Assembly: GCF_023195925.1 (NCBI RefSeq)
Contig: NZ_JALPRE010000007.1
Coordinates: 248,001 to 312,000 of the forward strand
Reading direction: 5' to 3'
Source: Aquimarina acroporae
Lineage (GTDB): Bacteria; Bacteroidota; Bacteroidia; Flavobacteriales; Flavobacteriaceae
Length of the DNA: 64,000 nucleotides
Notes under the pieces: generated by a model
What the model saw: the letters and a program-made list of their open reading frames with translations, nothing else
Database searches by the model: none
Told to the model about the DNA's origin: nothing
Shown here: piece after piece, positions 17,888 through 26,876 of the stretch
Layout of the letters: each line of letters opens with the position of its first letter
Position numbering within the stretch: the stretch's first letter is position 1
Position numbers and translations under genes: made by a program

Positions 17888-19014
17888 GAAAAGCATATTT
17901 CGTCAAGAATTGCGATAAAATCACTTCGATTGGCAATAAAATCCTTTTCAGAAACATCAACTATTTTAACATTAAAGCCAGGTTGAGATTTGATAAACTG
18001 CAAATACCCCTGATTGATCTTATTAAGATATTCTGGTGGGATTTTTTGTTCATAGTCTCTACCTCTTTTCTTAATATTTTGAAGTAAACGTTCTGTATTT
18101 TGATACAAATAGATATACATCCCTGGTTTGGTAAGATTTCTATACATTAAATCAAATACTCTTTTGTAAAGGGTATATTCTTCAGACTGCAAGGTAACTT
18201 TAGCAAAAATTAAAGATTTAAAAACATCATAATCACTAACCACAAAGTCTTTAAAAAGATCAAATTGAGCAATATCATCTTGTAACCTTTGATAACGATC
18301 TGCCAAAAATGACATTTCTAACGGAAAAGCGTAACGTTCCATGTCTTCATAAAACTTTGGCAAAAAAGGGTTATCTGCAAAGCGCTCCAAAATCAACTTT
18401 GCATTAAATTCTCTTGAAACAAGCTGAGCAAGACTTGTTTTTCCCGCTCCAATATTCCCTTCTATTGTTAAATACTGGTACTTTGCCAAGGTGTATTTAT
18501 CTTTAGGGTCTATAATTTTTACATCTAATCGCTCCACTTCAGAGTCATCCTCTACCTCTTTTAATAAATCTCCAATAGTTTTATCAAACTTAGGGTGAAT
18601 TTCATCGTTAGCGATTTCAACCAAAGGTGTCAAAACAAACTTTCGTTTTTGCATCGCGGGGTGAGGAACAATCAATTCTTTAGTTTCTAGTATACCTTCC
18701 GAAGAAAGGAGAATATCAAGATCAATAGTTCTGGCTTCATATCCTTCTGCACCTGTTCTATTTCTACCTAGTTCAACTTCAATATCCATGAGCTTAGCCA
18801 ACACCTCTTGGCCATTATAAAAAGTATGAATTGAAATACATGCATTATAAAAATCATCACTTTCGAATCCCCATGCCGGAGTTTGATATACTCTCGAAAT
18901 TTTAACTACATCTCCTATGTTTTGGTAAATTCTTGTTATAGCTTTTTCAAGAAAATTGAGCCGATTTCCGATATTACTACCTAAAGATATATGTATAAGA
19001 TTTGGTGTTTTCAA
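17884..19014 (-). CDS. folK: Fusion: HPPK (FolK) and deoxynucleoside kinase
   Basis: 376 residues in two enzymes. Residues 1 to about 160 are 6-hydroxymethyl-7,8-dihydropterin pyrophosphokinase of folate synthesis: SLGSNIGNR near 10-18, ARTIDLDIL (94-102) and VPHPAMQKRKFVL (116-128). From about 178 a deoxynucleoside kinase domain follows with P-loop GNIGAGKT (186-193), an ERFADNPFLPKFY element, and a C-terminal DYEQKIPPEYL segment like bacterial dAdo/dGuo kinases. This fusion recurs in Bacteroidota. It links folate supply with deoxynucleotide salvage, though why they are joined is unclear. The start is the ATG at 19014. Confidence 0.93.
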   Translation of the reverse strand: MKTPNLIHISLGSNIGNRLNFLEKAITRIYQNIGDVVKISRVYQTPAWGFESDDFYNACISIHTFYNGQEVLAKLMDIEVELGRNRTGAEGYEARTIDLDILLSSEGILETKELIVPHPAMQKRKFVLTPLVEIANDEIHPKFDKTIGDLLKEVEDDSEVERLDVKIIDPKDKYTLAKYQYLTIEGNIGAGKTSLAQLVSREFNAKLILERFADNPFLPKFYEDMERYAFPLEMSFLADRYQRLQDDIAQFDLFKDFVVSDYDVFKSLIFAKVTLQSEEYTLYKRVFDLMYRNLTKPGMYIYLYQNTERLLQNIKKRGRDYEQKIPPEYLNKINQGYLQFIKSQPGFNVKIVDVSEKDFIANRSDFIAILDEICFS

Positions 19015-19122
19015 TATGAGAGATTTACATTCTAATAAGAACTCCTTATTTTTAAGAGCAAATTAAGTAAAACAAAACCACTTCAACCTATTTTTGCAAG
19101 AAGTATTATTAACTATTCTATT

Positions 19123-19830
19123 TTGAACGAAAATTCACTGAACCTAAAAGATAAAAGAGCTGCTTATCGAATATATCTTATACTTGGCTCACTTTTTATC
19201 TGCTCTCTAGTTGTTTCGAATCTCATTTTTCAGAAGTTCTTTCATTGGGATTTTTTTGGATTGTACACCTTTGAGATATCTGTTGGAATCCTACCCTACC
19301 CGGTTACCTTTCTAATCACTGATTTAATTAGCGAGATTTTTGGAAAAAGAAAAGCGAATCAAATTGTAACGGCAGGAATATTTGCTTCCTTTTTCTCTTT
19401 GTTAATCGTAACCGTGTCATCACTTGTTCCTGCAACGTCATGGTCTCCTATTAATAATGAAATATTCGACAAGGTTTTTGGTAATACGATCATAGCTGTT
19501 TTTGCCTCTATGCTGGCATATTTATTTGCCCAATATATAGACATTCAAATTTATCATTTCTGGAAACGCATTACTAAAGGAAAGCATCTTTGGATTCGCA
19601 ATAACTTTTCTACCTTCTTATCTCAATTTATTGATACCCTTACTGTACTTTTGCTTTTATGTATGGCAGGAACAATTGCCTGGGATCGTTTTGGGGTTCT
19701 TTTATTAAGCGGATTTCTATTTAAGGTTCTGGTAGCTGCTCTGGATACTCCAATTCTTTATCTTACTGTTTTCATGTTTAGAAGACGATTTGGGTTAAAA
19801 CTAGGAGAAGAATTGTCCCTAGATGTTTAA
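19123..19830 (+). CDS. Queuosine precursor transporter (VUT/YhhQ family)
   Basis: 235 residues, about six membrane helices. Typical features: YLILGSLFICSLVVSNL at the first helix, GILPYPVTFLITDLISEIFG (the conserved PxxFLxTDxxxExxG motif), a WSP segment, and RNNFSTFLSQFIDT. It probably imports a deazaguanine queuosine precursor. The only start in frame is the TTG at 19123; no ATG occurs before the conserved first helix. A -7-like TATTTTTG at 19089-19096 lies 26 bases upstream and supports a start here. Confidence 0.88.
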   Translation: MNENSLNLKDKRAAYRIYLILGSLFICSLVVSNLIFQKFFHWDFFGLYTFEISVGILPYPVTFLITDLISEIFGKRKANQIVTAGIFASFFSLLIVTVSSLVPATSWSPINNEIFDKVFGNTIIAVFASMLAYLFAQYIDIQIYHFWKRITKGKHLWIRNNFSTFLSQFIDTLTVLLLLCMAGTIAWDRFGVLLLSGFLFKVLVAALDTPILYLTVFMFRRRFGLKLGEELSLDV

Positions 19831-19923
19831 AATCTAACAAATAGTTAACTTAAAAAAAGTAACATACCACCCTTGTAAATCGTTACTTTATAGCCGCTAA
19901 GTCACATTATTAAATGTAAACGA

Positions 19924-22551
19924 ATGAAAAAAGCCCTTAAAATCTTCGGTATTGTTCTACTATTTGGCATAATAGCCATAATTTCTATTCCCTTTCTTTT
20001 TAAAGGAACTATACAAGAAAAAGTTCGCTATCTCATTAATCAACATGTTACTGCTACGGTCGATTTTACAGATTTAGACATTAGCTTGATTAGAAGTTTT
20101 CCTAAAGCATCTATAGTTATAGATGAATTATCTATTATAAATAACGCCCCATTTGAAGGGGACACACTCGCTTATTCAAAAAAGATTGCTTTAGACATGT
20201 CTATCAATGAGTTATTTAAAGACAAAACTGAAGCAATAAGTGTTCAAAAAATAATTATCGATCAAGCCAACATTGCAATTAAAACTGACTCCTTAGGAAG
20301 ATCAAACTTTGATATCGCAAAAACGCAAGGTACAGAAGAAAAACCCGTGGTTCAGGAAGAGGAAGAATCGTTTACCTTTGCTCTTGAACATTACGAAATT
20401 AATGATAGTAAGATTTTGTATAAAGATGATGTAAGTAAAACTTTACTTATCATGACACATCTTAATCACAGCGGAGATGGTTCGGTCTCAGGAGAAAAGG
20501 TACTATTAGACACTAAGACAAACACAGAAGCTTCATTTGAACTTGATGGAACTAAATATCTCAATAAAAATAAGCTTGAACTCGATGCTCAACTTGAGTT
20601 AGATCTTAAAAACCAACAATACACTTTTAAAGAAAATAAAGCGTTAATCAACCGCTTACCACTAGAATTCGCTGGTTTTGTTAAACTCGAGGAAAAATTT
20701 ACCGATGTTGACCTTACTTTCAAAACACCGACTTCAGATTTTAAAAATTTCCTTGCTGTGATACCAGAAGTATATGCCAAAAATCTTGATGGTGTTACCA
20801 CAACAGGAGATTTTTCTATAGACGGAAAAATAAAAGGAAAAACCGACGACACGTACATTCCCAAAATGGATATTAAAATACTATCGCAAAATGCTTCTTT
20901 TAAATATCCCGATCTTCCAAAAGGTGTAAAAAACATAAACATAGATACAGAAATAAAAAATGAAACCGGCCTTGTAGATGACACCTATATCAAAATTGGG
21001 AATCTAACCTTTAAAATTGATCAAGATTCTTTTGCCGCAAATGGCAGCCTAAGGAATATTACTAAAAATATGATTGTTGATATGATGATGAAAGGAACCC
21101 TAAACCTTGCTCATCTTGATCAAGCCTACCCCCTAGAACTTGAAGAAAAAATCAATGGTATTGTAAAAGCAAACATTAATACTCATTTTGATATGGAGTC
21201 CTTGGAAAAAGAGCAATATCAAAATGTAAAAAGCTCGGGTACCGCAAGTATTTCTGATTTCACATATGCATCAGATGATTTGCCTAATGAAATTCACATA
21301 AAAACTGCTAATGTTAGTTTTAACCCTCAAACCATATCATTAGACAATATGAAAGCAAATAGTGGGAAATCTGACATTTCTGCACAAGGCACTATAGATA
21401 ATCTTATGGGATTCTTATTTGCAAAACAAGACCTGAAAGGAAATTTTGATGTCACTTCGGATGTATTTGCAGTAAATGATTTTATGGTTACAGGTGAGTC
21501 TGAAGAAGAAAACTCGGGCACTACCGAATCTATAGAAGAGGAAAGTATGAAAATCCCTTCGTTTTTGGATGCTACCCTTAATTTTGATACTAAAAAAGTA
21601 GTATATGACAACTTAGAGCTACAAAACACCAAGGGAAGTGTAAAAATCAAGGATGAGACTGCGTATTTACAAAATGTAACCTCAAATATTTTTAATGGTG
21701 GACTTGCCTTTAACGGTAATGTATCTACCAAATCTGAAGTTCCCACTTTTGACATGGCCTTGGACTTAAGTAAAATTGATATTGTCGAATCTTTTAACAA
21801 TCTAGAGCTTATGAAAGGCCTTGCTCCTATCGCCAGAGCTCTAACCGGAGACCTTACAACGCAGATCAATCTTAACGGAAAACTTAATAACAGTCTAGTA
21901 CCCGTATTAACTTCTTTGAAAGGAAAAGCACTAGCTGAAATATTAAATGCACAGGTTTCAACATCGAAAACACCACTTTTATCAAAATTAGATGGCCAAC
22001 TTAACTTTGTGGATATAGACAAACTAAATTTAAAAGATATTAAGACTAATCTAAGTTTTGATGACGGAAAAATAAATGTAAAGCCATTCGAATTTGATGT
22101 TGAAGGAATTAAAATAACTGCAGGAGGAGAACACAGCTTCGATCAAAGTATGAATTACAACGTTACTCTAGATGTTCCTGCAAAATATTTAGGCTCTGAG
22201 GCCAACAACTTATTATCTCAACTTAATCCGAAAGAAGCCGAATCAATGACTGTAGGCCTTCCAGTAGGGATCACCGGAAACTTTACAAACCCCAAAGTAA
22301 ATCTAAATACTGGTAATGCAATTAAACAGTTAACACAACAGATCATAAGTAAGCAAAAAGACAAAGCCAAAGAACAAATTGTAGGTCAAGGTCAAAAAGT
22401 ACTCACAGACTTGTTAGGTGGTTCAAAAAAACAAAGTGATTCTACTAAAACAAATACAGAGGATGCGATAAAAAATACGGCTAAGAATATTCTTGGAGGA
22501 TTTTTAGGAGGGAAAAAGAAGAAGAAAGATTCTACAAAATCGGGAAACTAG
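19924..22551 (+). CDS. AsmA-family protein
   Basis: 875 residues. One N-terminal membrane helix (about 5-27), then a long periplasmic part typical of AsmA-like proteins: an early VTATVDFTDLDISLIRSFPK segment, many beta-rich repeats with alternating hydrophobic residues, and a C-terminal AsmA_2-like block (MKGLAPIARALTGDLTT, GLPVGITGNFTNPKVN). The tail is Lys- and Gly-rich (GGFLGGKKKKK). AsmA relatives are bridge-like proteins thought to move phospholipids between the membranes or to affect outer-membrane assembly. It stands alone. The short open frames on the opposite strand inside it are shadows. Confidence 0.92.
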   Translation: MKKALKIFGIVLLFGIIAIISIPFLFKGTIQEKVRYLINQHVTATVDFTDLDISLIRSFPKASIVIDELSIINNAPFEGDTLAYSKKIALDMSINELFKDKTEAISVQKIIIDQANIAIKTDSLGRSNFDIAKTQGTEEKPVVQEEEESFTFALEHYEINDSKILYKDDVSKTLLIMTHLNHSGDGSVSGEKVLLDTKTNTEASFELDGTKYLNKNKLELDAQLELDLKNQQYTFKENKALINRLPLEFAGFVKLEEKFTDVDLTFKTPTSDFKNFLAVIPEVYAKNLDGVTTTGDFSIDGKIKGKTDDTYIPKMDIKILSQNASFKYPDLPKGVKNINIDTEIKNETGLVDDTYIKIGNLTFKIDQDSFAANGSLRNITKNMIVDMMMKGTLNLAHLDQAYPLELEEKINGIVKANINTHFDMESLEKEQYQNVKSSGTASISDFTYASDDLPNEIHIKTANVSFNPQTISLDNMKANSGKSDISAQGTIDNLMGFLFAKQDLKGNFDVTSDVFAVNDFMVTGESEEENSGTTESIEEESMKIPSFLDATLNFDTKKVVYDNLELQNTKGSVKIKDETAYLQNVTSNIFNGGLAFNGNVSTKSEVPTFDMALDLSKIDIVESFNNLELMKGLAPIARALTGDLTTQINLNGKLNNSLVPVLTSLKGKALAEILNAQVSTSKTPLLSKLDGQLNFVDIDKLNLKDIKTNLSFDDGKINVKPFEFDVEGIKITAGGEHSFDQSMNYNVTLDVPAKYLGSEANNLLSQLNPKEAESMTVGLPVGITGNFTNPKVNLNTGNAIKQLTQQIISKQKDKAKEQIVGQGQKVLTDLLGGSKKQSDSTKTNTEDAIKNTAKNILGGFLGGKKKKKDSTKSGN

Positions 22552-22750
22552 TTGGTATATCTAATGATTTTACCAAACCTCAATTTATTATATCATTTTG
22601 CTCACCTCAAAAACCTAGATTGTTAACAAAACTGAAAGGACATAGGCAATAAAAATGTTAAAACCGGGTTAACATTTTAGTAAACTCAATATTGTAAGTA
22701 AAGTAACATTATACCTTTACTTTTAATACTGAACTAAATACCCCCCGGTT
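22552..22750. other. Intergenic region before the duplicated secreted module
   Basis: 199 AT-rich bases between the AsmA gene and the first beta-helix-like gene. I see no strong terminator hairpin with a T-run and no consensus TAnnTTTG promoter. A C-run (CCCCCC) lies just before the GGTT preceding the ATG at 22751. Confidence 0.4.
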
Positions 22751-24022
22751 ATGAAATTGTATGTACTGCTCTCAGTATTCCTATACTGCTATTCAATAGC
22801 TTTGTTCTCCCAAACCTCAACCAGTTCAGAAAGTCAAATGGCGTGGACAAAAGGATGGACAAATTTTGACCCAAATCTTGAGGATTATCCCGAACCTGAA
22901 GAAATTTTACCTAATATTATCGAAAATGATTCCTATCTAAAAAACGATGTGGTTTATTTAATGTCTGGCAATGTTTATGTTGTTAACAATGCTACGTTAA
23001 CCATTGAAGAAGGCACTATTATACGATGTGATTCTGAAAATCCTGCAAGTCTGATAATTACAAAAGGTTCAAAGTTAATAGCAAATGGATCTAAGGGGTT
23101 CCCTATAGTTTTTACCTCTAATGAAAAAATAAAATCTAGAAAAGCAGGCGATTGGGGAGGAATTATTATTGCTGGTTCTGGCAAAATTAACTCTCCCGCA
23201 ATTTCAAAAATTATTGAAGGTAATTTTTTACCTCAATATTCACTCTACGGAGGTTACCAGGAAAATGAAAAGACCGTAGAGATGTCTTATGTAAGAATTG
23301 AGTATGCAGGAAAAAAAATTAATCAATCTAAAGAACTAAATGGCCTTTCACTTTATGCACTGGGTAAAAACTCTATTTTAAACCATATTATGGTAAGTTA
23401 TTCTGCAGATGATTCTTTTGAATACTTTGGAGGAAGTGTAGATATGAATAACCTAATTTCTTATAAAGCTAAGGACGATGACTATGATTTTACATTAGGA
23501 TACAATGGAGAGCTTAATAATATCCTTGCGATTAGACATCCTTATATTAGTGATATTAGTGGTTCTTATGCTATAGAAGCAGATGGATATGATAAAAAAG
23601 ATGGTTTTCTAAACCCTGCATCATTATCTCAGATCAAAATTAAGAATGCTTCTTTAATCAACTTATCAGATCAAAAAAACTATATGCACACCACTGCAGC
23701 GATATCTTCAAAAAACATAGCTCGTTTACACATTACAGAATCAAAAATATCTGGGTTTGCCAATATTATAAAGTTTGATAAATCTTTTACCTCATATGCA
23801 GATATAGAAAAGTGCTTTCTTTTAGAGAACAGTATTTTTAATGTTCATGATAAAGCTGTAAAAACCGCAGTGCAACTTAACGCAAATCCCGAAAAATTAT
23901 TGAAATACAATATGTACACAAATAGTTTTAAGAGTGTCACAGATATTTTCACGGATCCGTTAGACAAAAAACATCCGAAATTCAATATTAAAGACCCTAA
24001 TAATCATACCGTAATGCAATAA
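22751..24022 (+). CDS. Secreted beta-helix-like protein, copy 1 of a duplicated module
   Basis: 423 residues. An N-terminal signal peptide ends near SIALFSQ. The mature part starts with WTKGWTNFDPN and contains GNVYVVNNATLTIEEGTIIR, GSKLIANGSKGFPIVFTS and GDWGGIIIAG, the repeated pattern of Bacteroidota proteins with a right-handed beta-helix of the LTIEPGTVI type. I see no type IX secretion C-terminal sorting domain and no lipobox. The function is unknown; a surface or periplasmic structural role is guesswork. A close paralogue lies at 24998-26266, and each copy is followed by a small secreted protein, so copies of the pair arose by tandem duplication. Confidence 0.82.
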   Translation: MKLYVLLSVFLYCYSIALFSQTSTSSESQMAWTKGWTNFDPNLEDYPEPEEILPNIIENDSYLKNDVVYLMSGNVYVVNNATLTIEEGTIIRCDSENPASLIITKGSKLIANGSKGFPIVFTSNEKIKSRKAGDWGGIIIAGSGKINSPAISKIIEGNFLPQYSLYGGYQENEKTVEMSYVRIEYAGKKINQSKELNGLSLYALGKNSILNHIMVSYSADDSFEYFGGSVDMNNLISYKAKDDDYDFTLGYNGELNNILAIRHPYISDISGSYAIEADGYDKKDGFLNPASLSQIKIKNASLINLSDQKNYMHTTAAISSKNIARLHITESKISGFANIIKFDKSFTSYADIEKCFLLENSIFNVHDKAVKTAVQLNANPEKLLKYNMYTNSFKSVTDIFTDPLDKKHPKFNIKDPNNHTVMQ

Positions 24023-24057
24023 AAAACAAATCGAATATTCTAATTATAATTACAATA

Positions 24058-24495
24058 ATGAAATTTACATTTAGCATCCTTTTCACCCTCTTATTCCTAA
24101 CCTACAATCATGCACAGTCCGAAAAGAACGTTTTTTTTGACCAAAGCAGCTTAATCAAAAAGTTTCATACTATTGATGAATTAGAAGAATTGAAAAAGGG
24201 AGATTTAATCAAGTTATACACAGAAAGGGTTCATGAAGTTATTACCATACTTCCCTATCTTGCTCTTACCAATGAAGCCGATGTTACATTATCTGACATA
24301 GGCATTAAAGAGAGTTCTGATAACTTAAAAGCTTTAGACAAACATCACGATTCTACAGAAAAAGCGCTGGAAAACACCAGTGATCTAATTATAGAGTTTA
24401 TACCTTATGCAGATACGGAAAAAATCATATGGTCTATCCTGTATTTTGAAGAGGTAATCAAAAAAATAAGAATTGGGACCAGTGGAAATTTTTAA
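24058..24495 (+). CDS. Small secreted helical protein, copy 1 of a duplicated module
   Basis: 145 residues, family not recognised. A signal peptide (MKFTFSILFTLLFL, cleavage near NHAQS) precedes a mostly helical mature part. Shared with the paralogue at 26310-26753 are FHTI-(D/S)-ELE-LKKG-LIKLY, LTNEA-V-LSDIGIKE, YADTEKIIW and a C-terminal EEIIKK-RIG motif. It starts 35 bases after the beta-helix-like gene and is probably co-transcribed and functionally paired with it. Confidence 0.78.
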   Translation: MKFTFSILFTLLFLTYNHAQSEKNVFFDQSSLIKKFHTIDELEELKKGDLIKLYTERVHEVITILPYLALTNEADVTLSDIGIKESSDNLKALDKHHDSTEKALENTSDLIIEFIPYADTEKIIWSILYFEEVIKKIRIGTSGNF

Positions 24496-24511
24496 AACCA
24501 CCCTCTAATTA

Positions 24512-24550
24512 ACACAAAAAAAATCAGCATTTGGCTGATTTTTTTTGTGT
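24512..24550 (+). terminator. Rho-independent terminator after module copy 1
   Basis: Long stem: ACACAAAAAAAATCAGC (24512-24528) pairs with GCTGATTTTTTTTGTGT (24534-24550), loop ATTTG. It is 17 bases after the stop of the small secreted protein and ends in a T-run. Confidence 0.85.
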
Positions 24551-24710
24551 TTCATGTTAAAATTACACGATAATTCTCAGTTCAATTTTGGACCCAAAAA
24601 TTCAAAATTTAGTGCGTTTTTCACAAAAAATTGAAGCTTAATTGATTAGCTGCTATCGTTTAAATGATTTATTCAGCATTTAAAACGGTCTAAAAAAGCT
24701 CCATTTTACA

Positions 24711-24730
24711 GGGGAAAAATCCCCTTTTTT
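24711..24730 (+). terminator. Short terminator-like hairpin in the intergenic region
   Basis: GGGGA (24711-24715), loop AAAA, TCCCC (24720-24724), then TTTTTT. It is 160 bases beyond the stronger terminator at 24512-24550, with no gene between, so it may end an unannotated small RNA or act as an attenuator. Confidence 0.5.
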
Positions 24731-24954
24731 GAGGAAAACCATAAAAAATTAACGTTATTGTTTAACGTTTAACCTAAACAAATGAACAGTTATTAATTTT
24801 TTGATTTTCAATGAAGTATATTTAATAAAGTAGGAAAATTACTTATAATGTTTTACTAATTTAAGTTAAAAAAACGACGAACGTACAAAGTTTACGGTAA
24901 ACACGTAACCAACTTTAACAAAACTCTCATAACTTAGTGATCCCGAAATCAGGA

Positions 24955-24970
24955 GGAAGAAATTTCTTCC
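24955..24970 (+). promoter_or_regulatory. 16-base perfect palindrome before beta-helix copy 2
   Basis: GGAAGAAATTTCTTCC is a perfect palindrome ending 27 bases before the ATG at 24998. An AGGAGG (24951-24956) overlaps its left end. It could be an operator or a translation-blocking hairpin. No equivalent precedes copy 1. Confidence 0.4.
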
Positions 24971-24997
24971 AAATTTTTAACCCCAAAATATGCTACC

Positions 24998-26266
24998 ATG
25001 ATAAAAAGATGTTCACTAGTTACAGCTTTTACTTTATTATTTTTTTCAATGACAATCTCTGCGCAAGATTTTAGTGATAACCCAAATAATTGGACCAAAG
25101 GATGGACTAATTTCTCTCCCAACAAAACTGATTATCCTGAAGCAGACGAAAAATTACCAAATGTTATTGCTCATAATACCTATCTCAGAAATGATGTGGT
25201 TTATTTCATGTCTGGAGATGTATATGTAACTAACGGAGCAACTTTAACTATACAAGAAGGAACCGTTATAAGATGTGATCATATCAATCCTGCAAACCTT
25301 ATAGTTACTCAAGGCGCAAAGCTTATTGCCGCAGGCACCAAAGCATATCCAATAGTTTTTACTTCTAACAAAGCTCCAAAATCAAGAAATAGTGGAGATT
25401 GGGGAGGAATTATCATTGCAGGAGCAGGAAAAACCAATACCGTATCTGGTAATGGAACTATTAAAGGCAACTTTAATCCACAATATTCATTATATGGTGG
25501 AAATCAATCTTATGAAGAAACTACTATTTTAAGATATGTAAGAATAGAATACCCAGGTAATGCATCAAAAGGAACTGATGGGCTTTCTCTATATAGCATT
25601 GGATCTGAATCACTTATAGACCATATTATGATAAGCTATTCGGGTCAAGACTCTTACAGTTTTCAAGGAGGAAAAAATAACATTCAGCATTTAATCTCTC
25701 TTAAAGCTTATGAAGATGATTATCAAGTTTCTGAAGGTTTTAAAGGAAATTTAAACAATATACTTGCTATACGTCACCCATATATAACAAGTCCTGCAGG
25801 TTCTCATGCTATTGAAGTAGATGGGTACAATAATAAATCAGGATATGTAGATCCAAGCAATGTGACCGATGTAACCATTACCAACGCTACTCTTGTTAAT
25901 TTATCTGACAAGTCTAATTACCAACATACTGGTTCTGCGGTATTTTCAGCAAATTCTGCACTTACCTATATTCATAATTCAAAAATATCAGGATTTTCTG
26001 ATGTCGTTAAATTCGACAAGTCGTATACATCTTTGCCAATGATACAAAAAGCATTTATGATGGATAATAGCTTTTTCAATATTCATAGCGAAGGAGTGCA
26101 AGTAGCACATAAGTTGATTAAAGAAGGTTCTTTAGATATTCTAAAATATAACAGATTCACCAAAGATTTTATCGATGTAGCAGACCTGTTTGAAAACCCC
26201 AAAGATAATTTGATGCCAAAGTTTAAATTAAAGCAGTCTATGAATACCTATATGGTAATGCAGTAG
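24998..26266 (+). CDS. Secreted beta-helix-like protein, copy 2 of a duplicated module
   Basis: 422 residues. The signal peptide (MIKRCSLVTAFTLLFF, cleavage near ISAQD) is followed by NWTKGWTNFSPN and the beta-helix pattern GDVYVTNGATLTIQEGTVIR, GAKLIAAGTKAYPIVFTS and GDWGGIIIAGAG. It is paralogous with the protein at 22751-24022 over the full length, including the ADGYD/VDGYN segment and the C-terminal VMQ. No sorting domain was recognised. It has its own long upstream region, so it may be regulated apart from copy 1. Function unknown. Confidence 0.82.
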   Translation: MIKRCSLVTAFTLLFFSMTISAQDFSDNPNNWTKGWTNFSPNKTDYPEADEKLPNVIAHNTYLRNDVVYFMSGDVYVTNGATLTIQEGTVIRCDHINPANLIVTQGAKLIAAGTKAYPIVFTSNKAPKSRNSGDWGGIIIAGAGKTNTVSGNGTIKGNFNPQYSLYGGNQSYEETTILRYVRIEYPGNASKGTDGLSLYSIGSESLIDHIMISYSGQDSYSFQGGKNNIQHLISLKAYEDDYQVSEGFKGNLNNILAIRHPYITSPAGSHAIEVDGYNNKSGYVDPSNVTDVTITNATLVNLSDKSNYQHTGSAVFSANSALTYIHNSKISGFSDVVKFDKSYTSLPMIQKAFMMDNSFFNIHSEGVQVAHKLIKEGSLDILKYNRFTKDFIDVADLFENPKDNLMPKFKLKQSMNTYMVMQ

Positions 26267-26309
26267 ATTGATACAGATAGTTAGTCAAAAATCAATTTAA
26301 TAATTACAA

Positions 26310-26753
26310 ATGACATCGAGAGTACTTTTAAGTTTCATTTTACTTTTTGTTTCACAGACCATATTCGCGCAAAAACCCAATGAAGCTATATTCTTTACCC
26401 AAAATAAGCAAATAGGAAAATTTCATACTATTAGTGACTTAGAATCGCTTAAAAAAGGAGAACTAATAAAGCTATACGCAGACAGAGTAGAAGAGATTAT
26501 GACCATCCTCCCTTTTCTTTCTCTTACCAATGAAGCTGGTGTTCGACTTAGTGATATTGGAATCAAAGAAGATTCTAGACATCTTAAAGTACTAAGAAGT
26601 AATACCGAAGCTGTAGAAAAAGGTTTAGAAACCACAAAAACAGCTATAGAAGAACTGGTTCCTTATGCAGATACCGAAAAAATTATTTGGACGATACTTT
26701 ACTACGAAGAAATCATTAAAAAAATGAGAATCGGAGTAAATGGAAGTTTTTAA
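26310..26753 (+). CDS. Small secreted helical protein, copy 2 of a duplicated module
   Basis: 147 residues, paralogue of the protein at 24058-24495. It has a signal peptide (cleavage near IFAQK) and a helical mature part with FHTISDLESLKKGELIKLY, LTNEAGVRLSDIGIKE and YADTEKIIWTILYYEE. It starts 43 bases after the second beta-helix-like gene and is followed by a strong terminator, closing this two-gene unit. Family and function not recognised. Confidence 0.78.
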   Translation: MTSRVLLSFILLFVSQTIFAQKPNEAIFFTQNKQIGKFHTISDLESLKKGELIKLYADRVEEIMTILPFLSLTNEAGVRLSDIGIKEDSRHLKVLRSNTEAVEKGLETTKTAIEELVPYADTEKIIWTILYYEEIIKKMRIGVNGSF

Positions 26754-26798
26754 AGATATTGTAATGTGTTTTAAATTATCATTAGTTACTTAGGGTAG

Positions 26799-26832
26799 GA
26801 AGCGGCTTTGTGCCGCTTCTTTATTTTTTGTG
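26799..26832 (+). terminator. Rho-independent terminator after module copy 2
   Basis: GC-rich 8-base stem GAAGCGGC (26799-26806) and GCCGCTTC (26812-26819), loop TTTGT, followed by TTTATTTTTT. Confidence 0.9.
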
Positions 26833-26876
26833 AATCAATTTTGTAAGATAATACAACTCAATACTACTAAAGCCAC

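Larger units (their letters stand above)
24551..24997. other. 447-base intergenic region with second terminator-like hairpin and palindrome
   Basis: No gene is seen. Features: a terminator-like hairpin GGGGA/TCCCC followed by six T at 24711-24730; a direct repeat TTAACGTT at 24749-24756 and 24762-24769; and a perfect 16-base palindrome at 24955-24970, 28 bases before the ATG of the second beta-helix-like gene. Together these suggest a regulated leader or a small transcript. Confidence 0.45.
22751..26753 (+). repeat. Tandem duplication of a two-gene module
   Basis: Unit 1 is 22751-24495 and unit 2 is 24998-26753. Each has a ~422-residue beta-helix-like protein followed after 35-43 bases by a ~146-residue secreted helical protein. 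Order, spacing and lengths are nearly identical, and both protein pairs align along their whole length. The DNA has clearly diverged, so the duplication is not recent. The 502-base spacer between units is not repeated outside. Confidence 0.8.

Noticed and set aside
20589..22022. Minus-strand open frames of 131 and 231 codons inside the AsmA gene
   Set aside because: Long only because of the base composition of the AsmA repeats; no homologous features.
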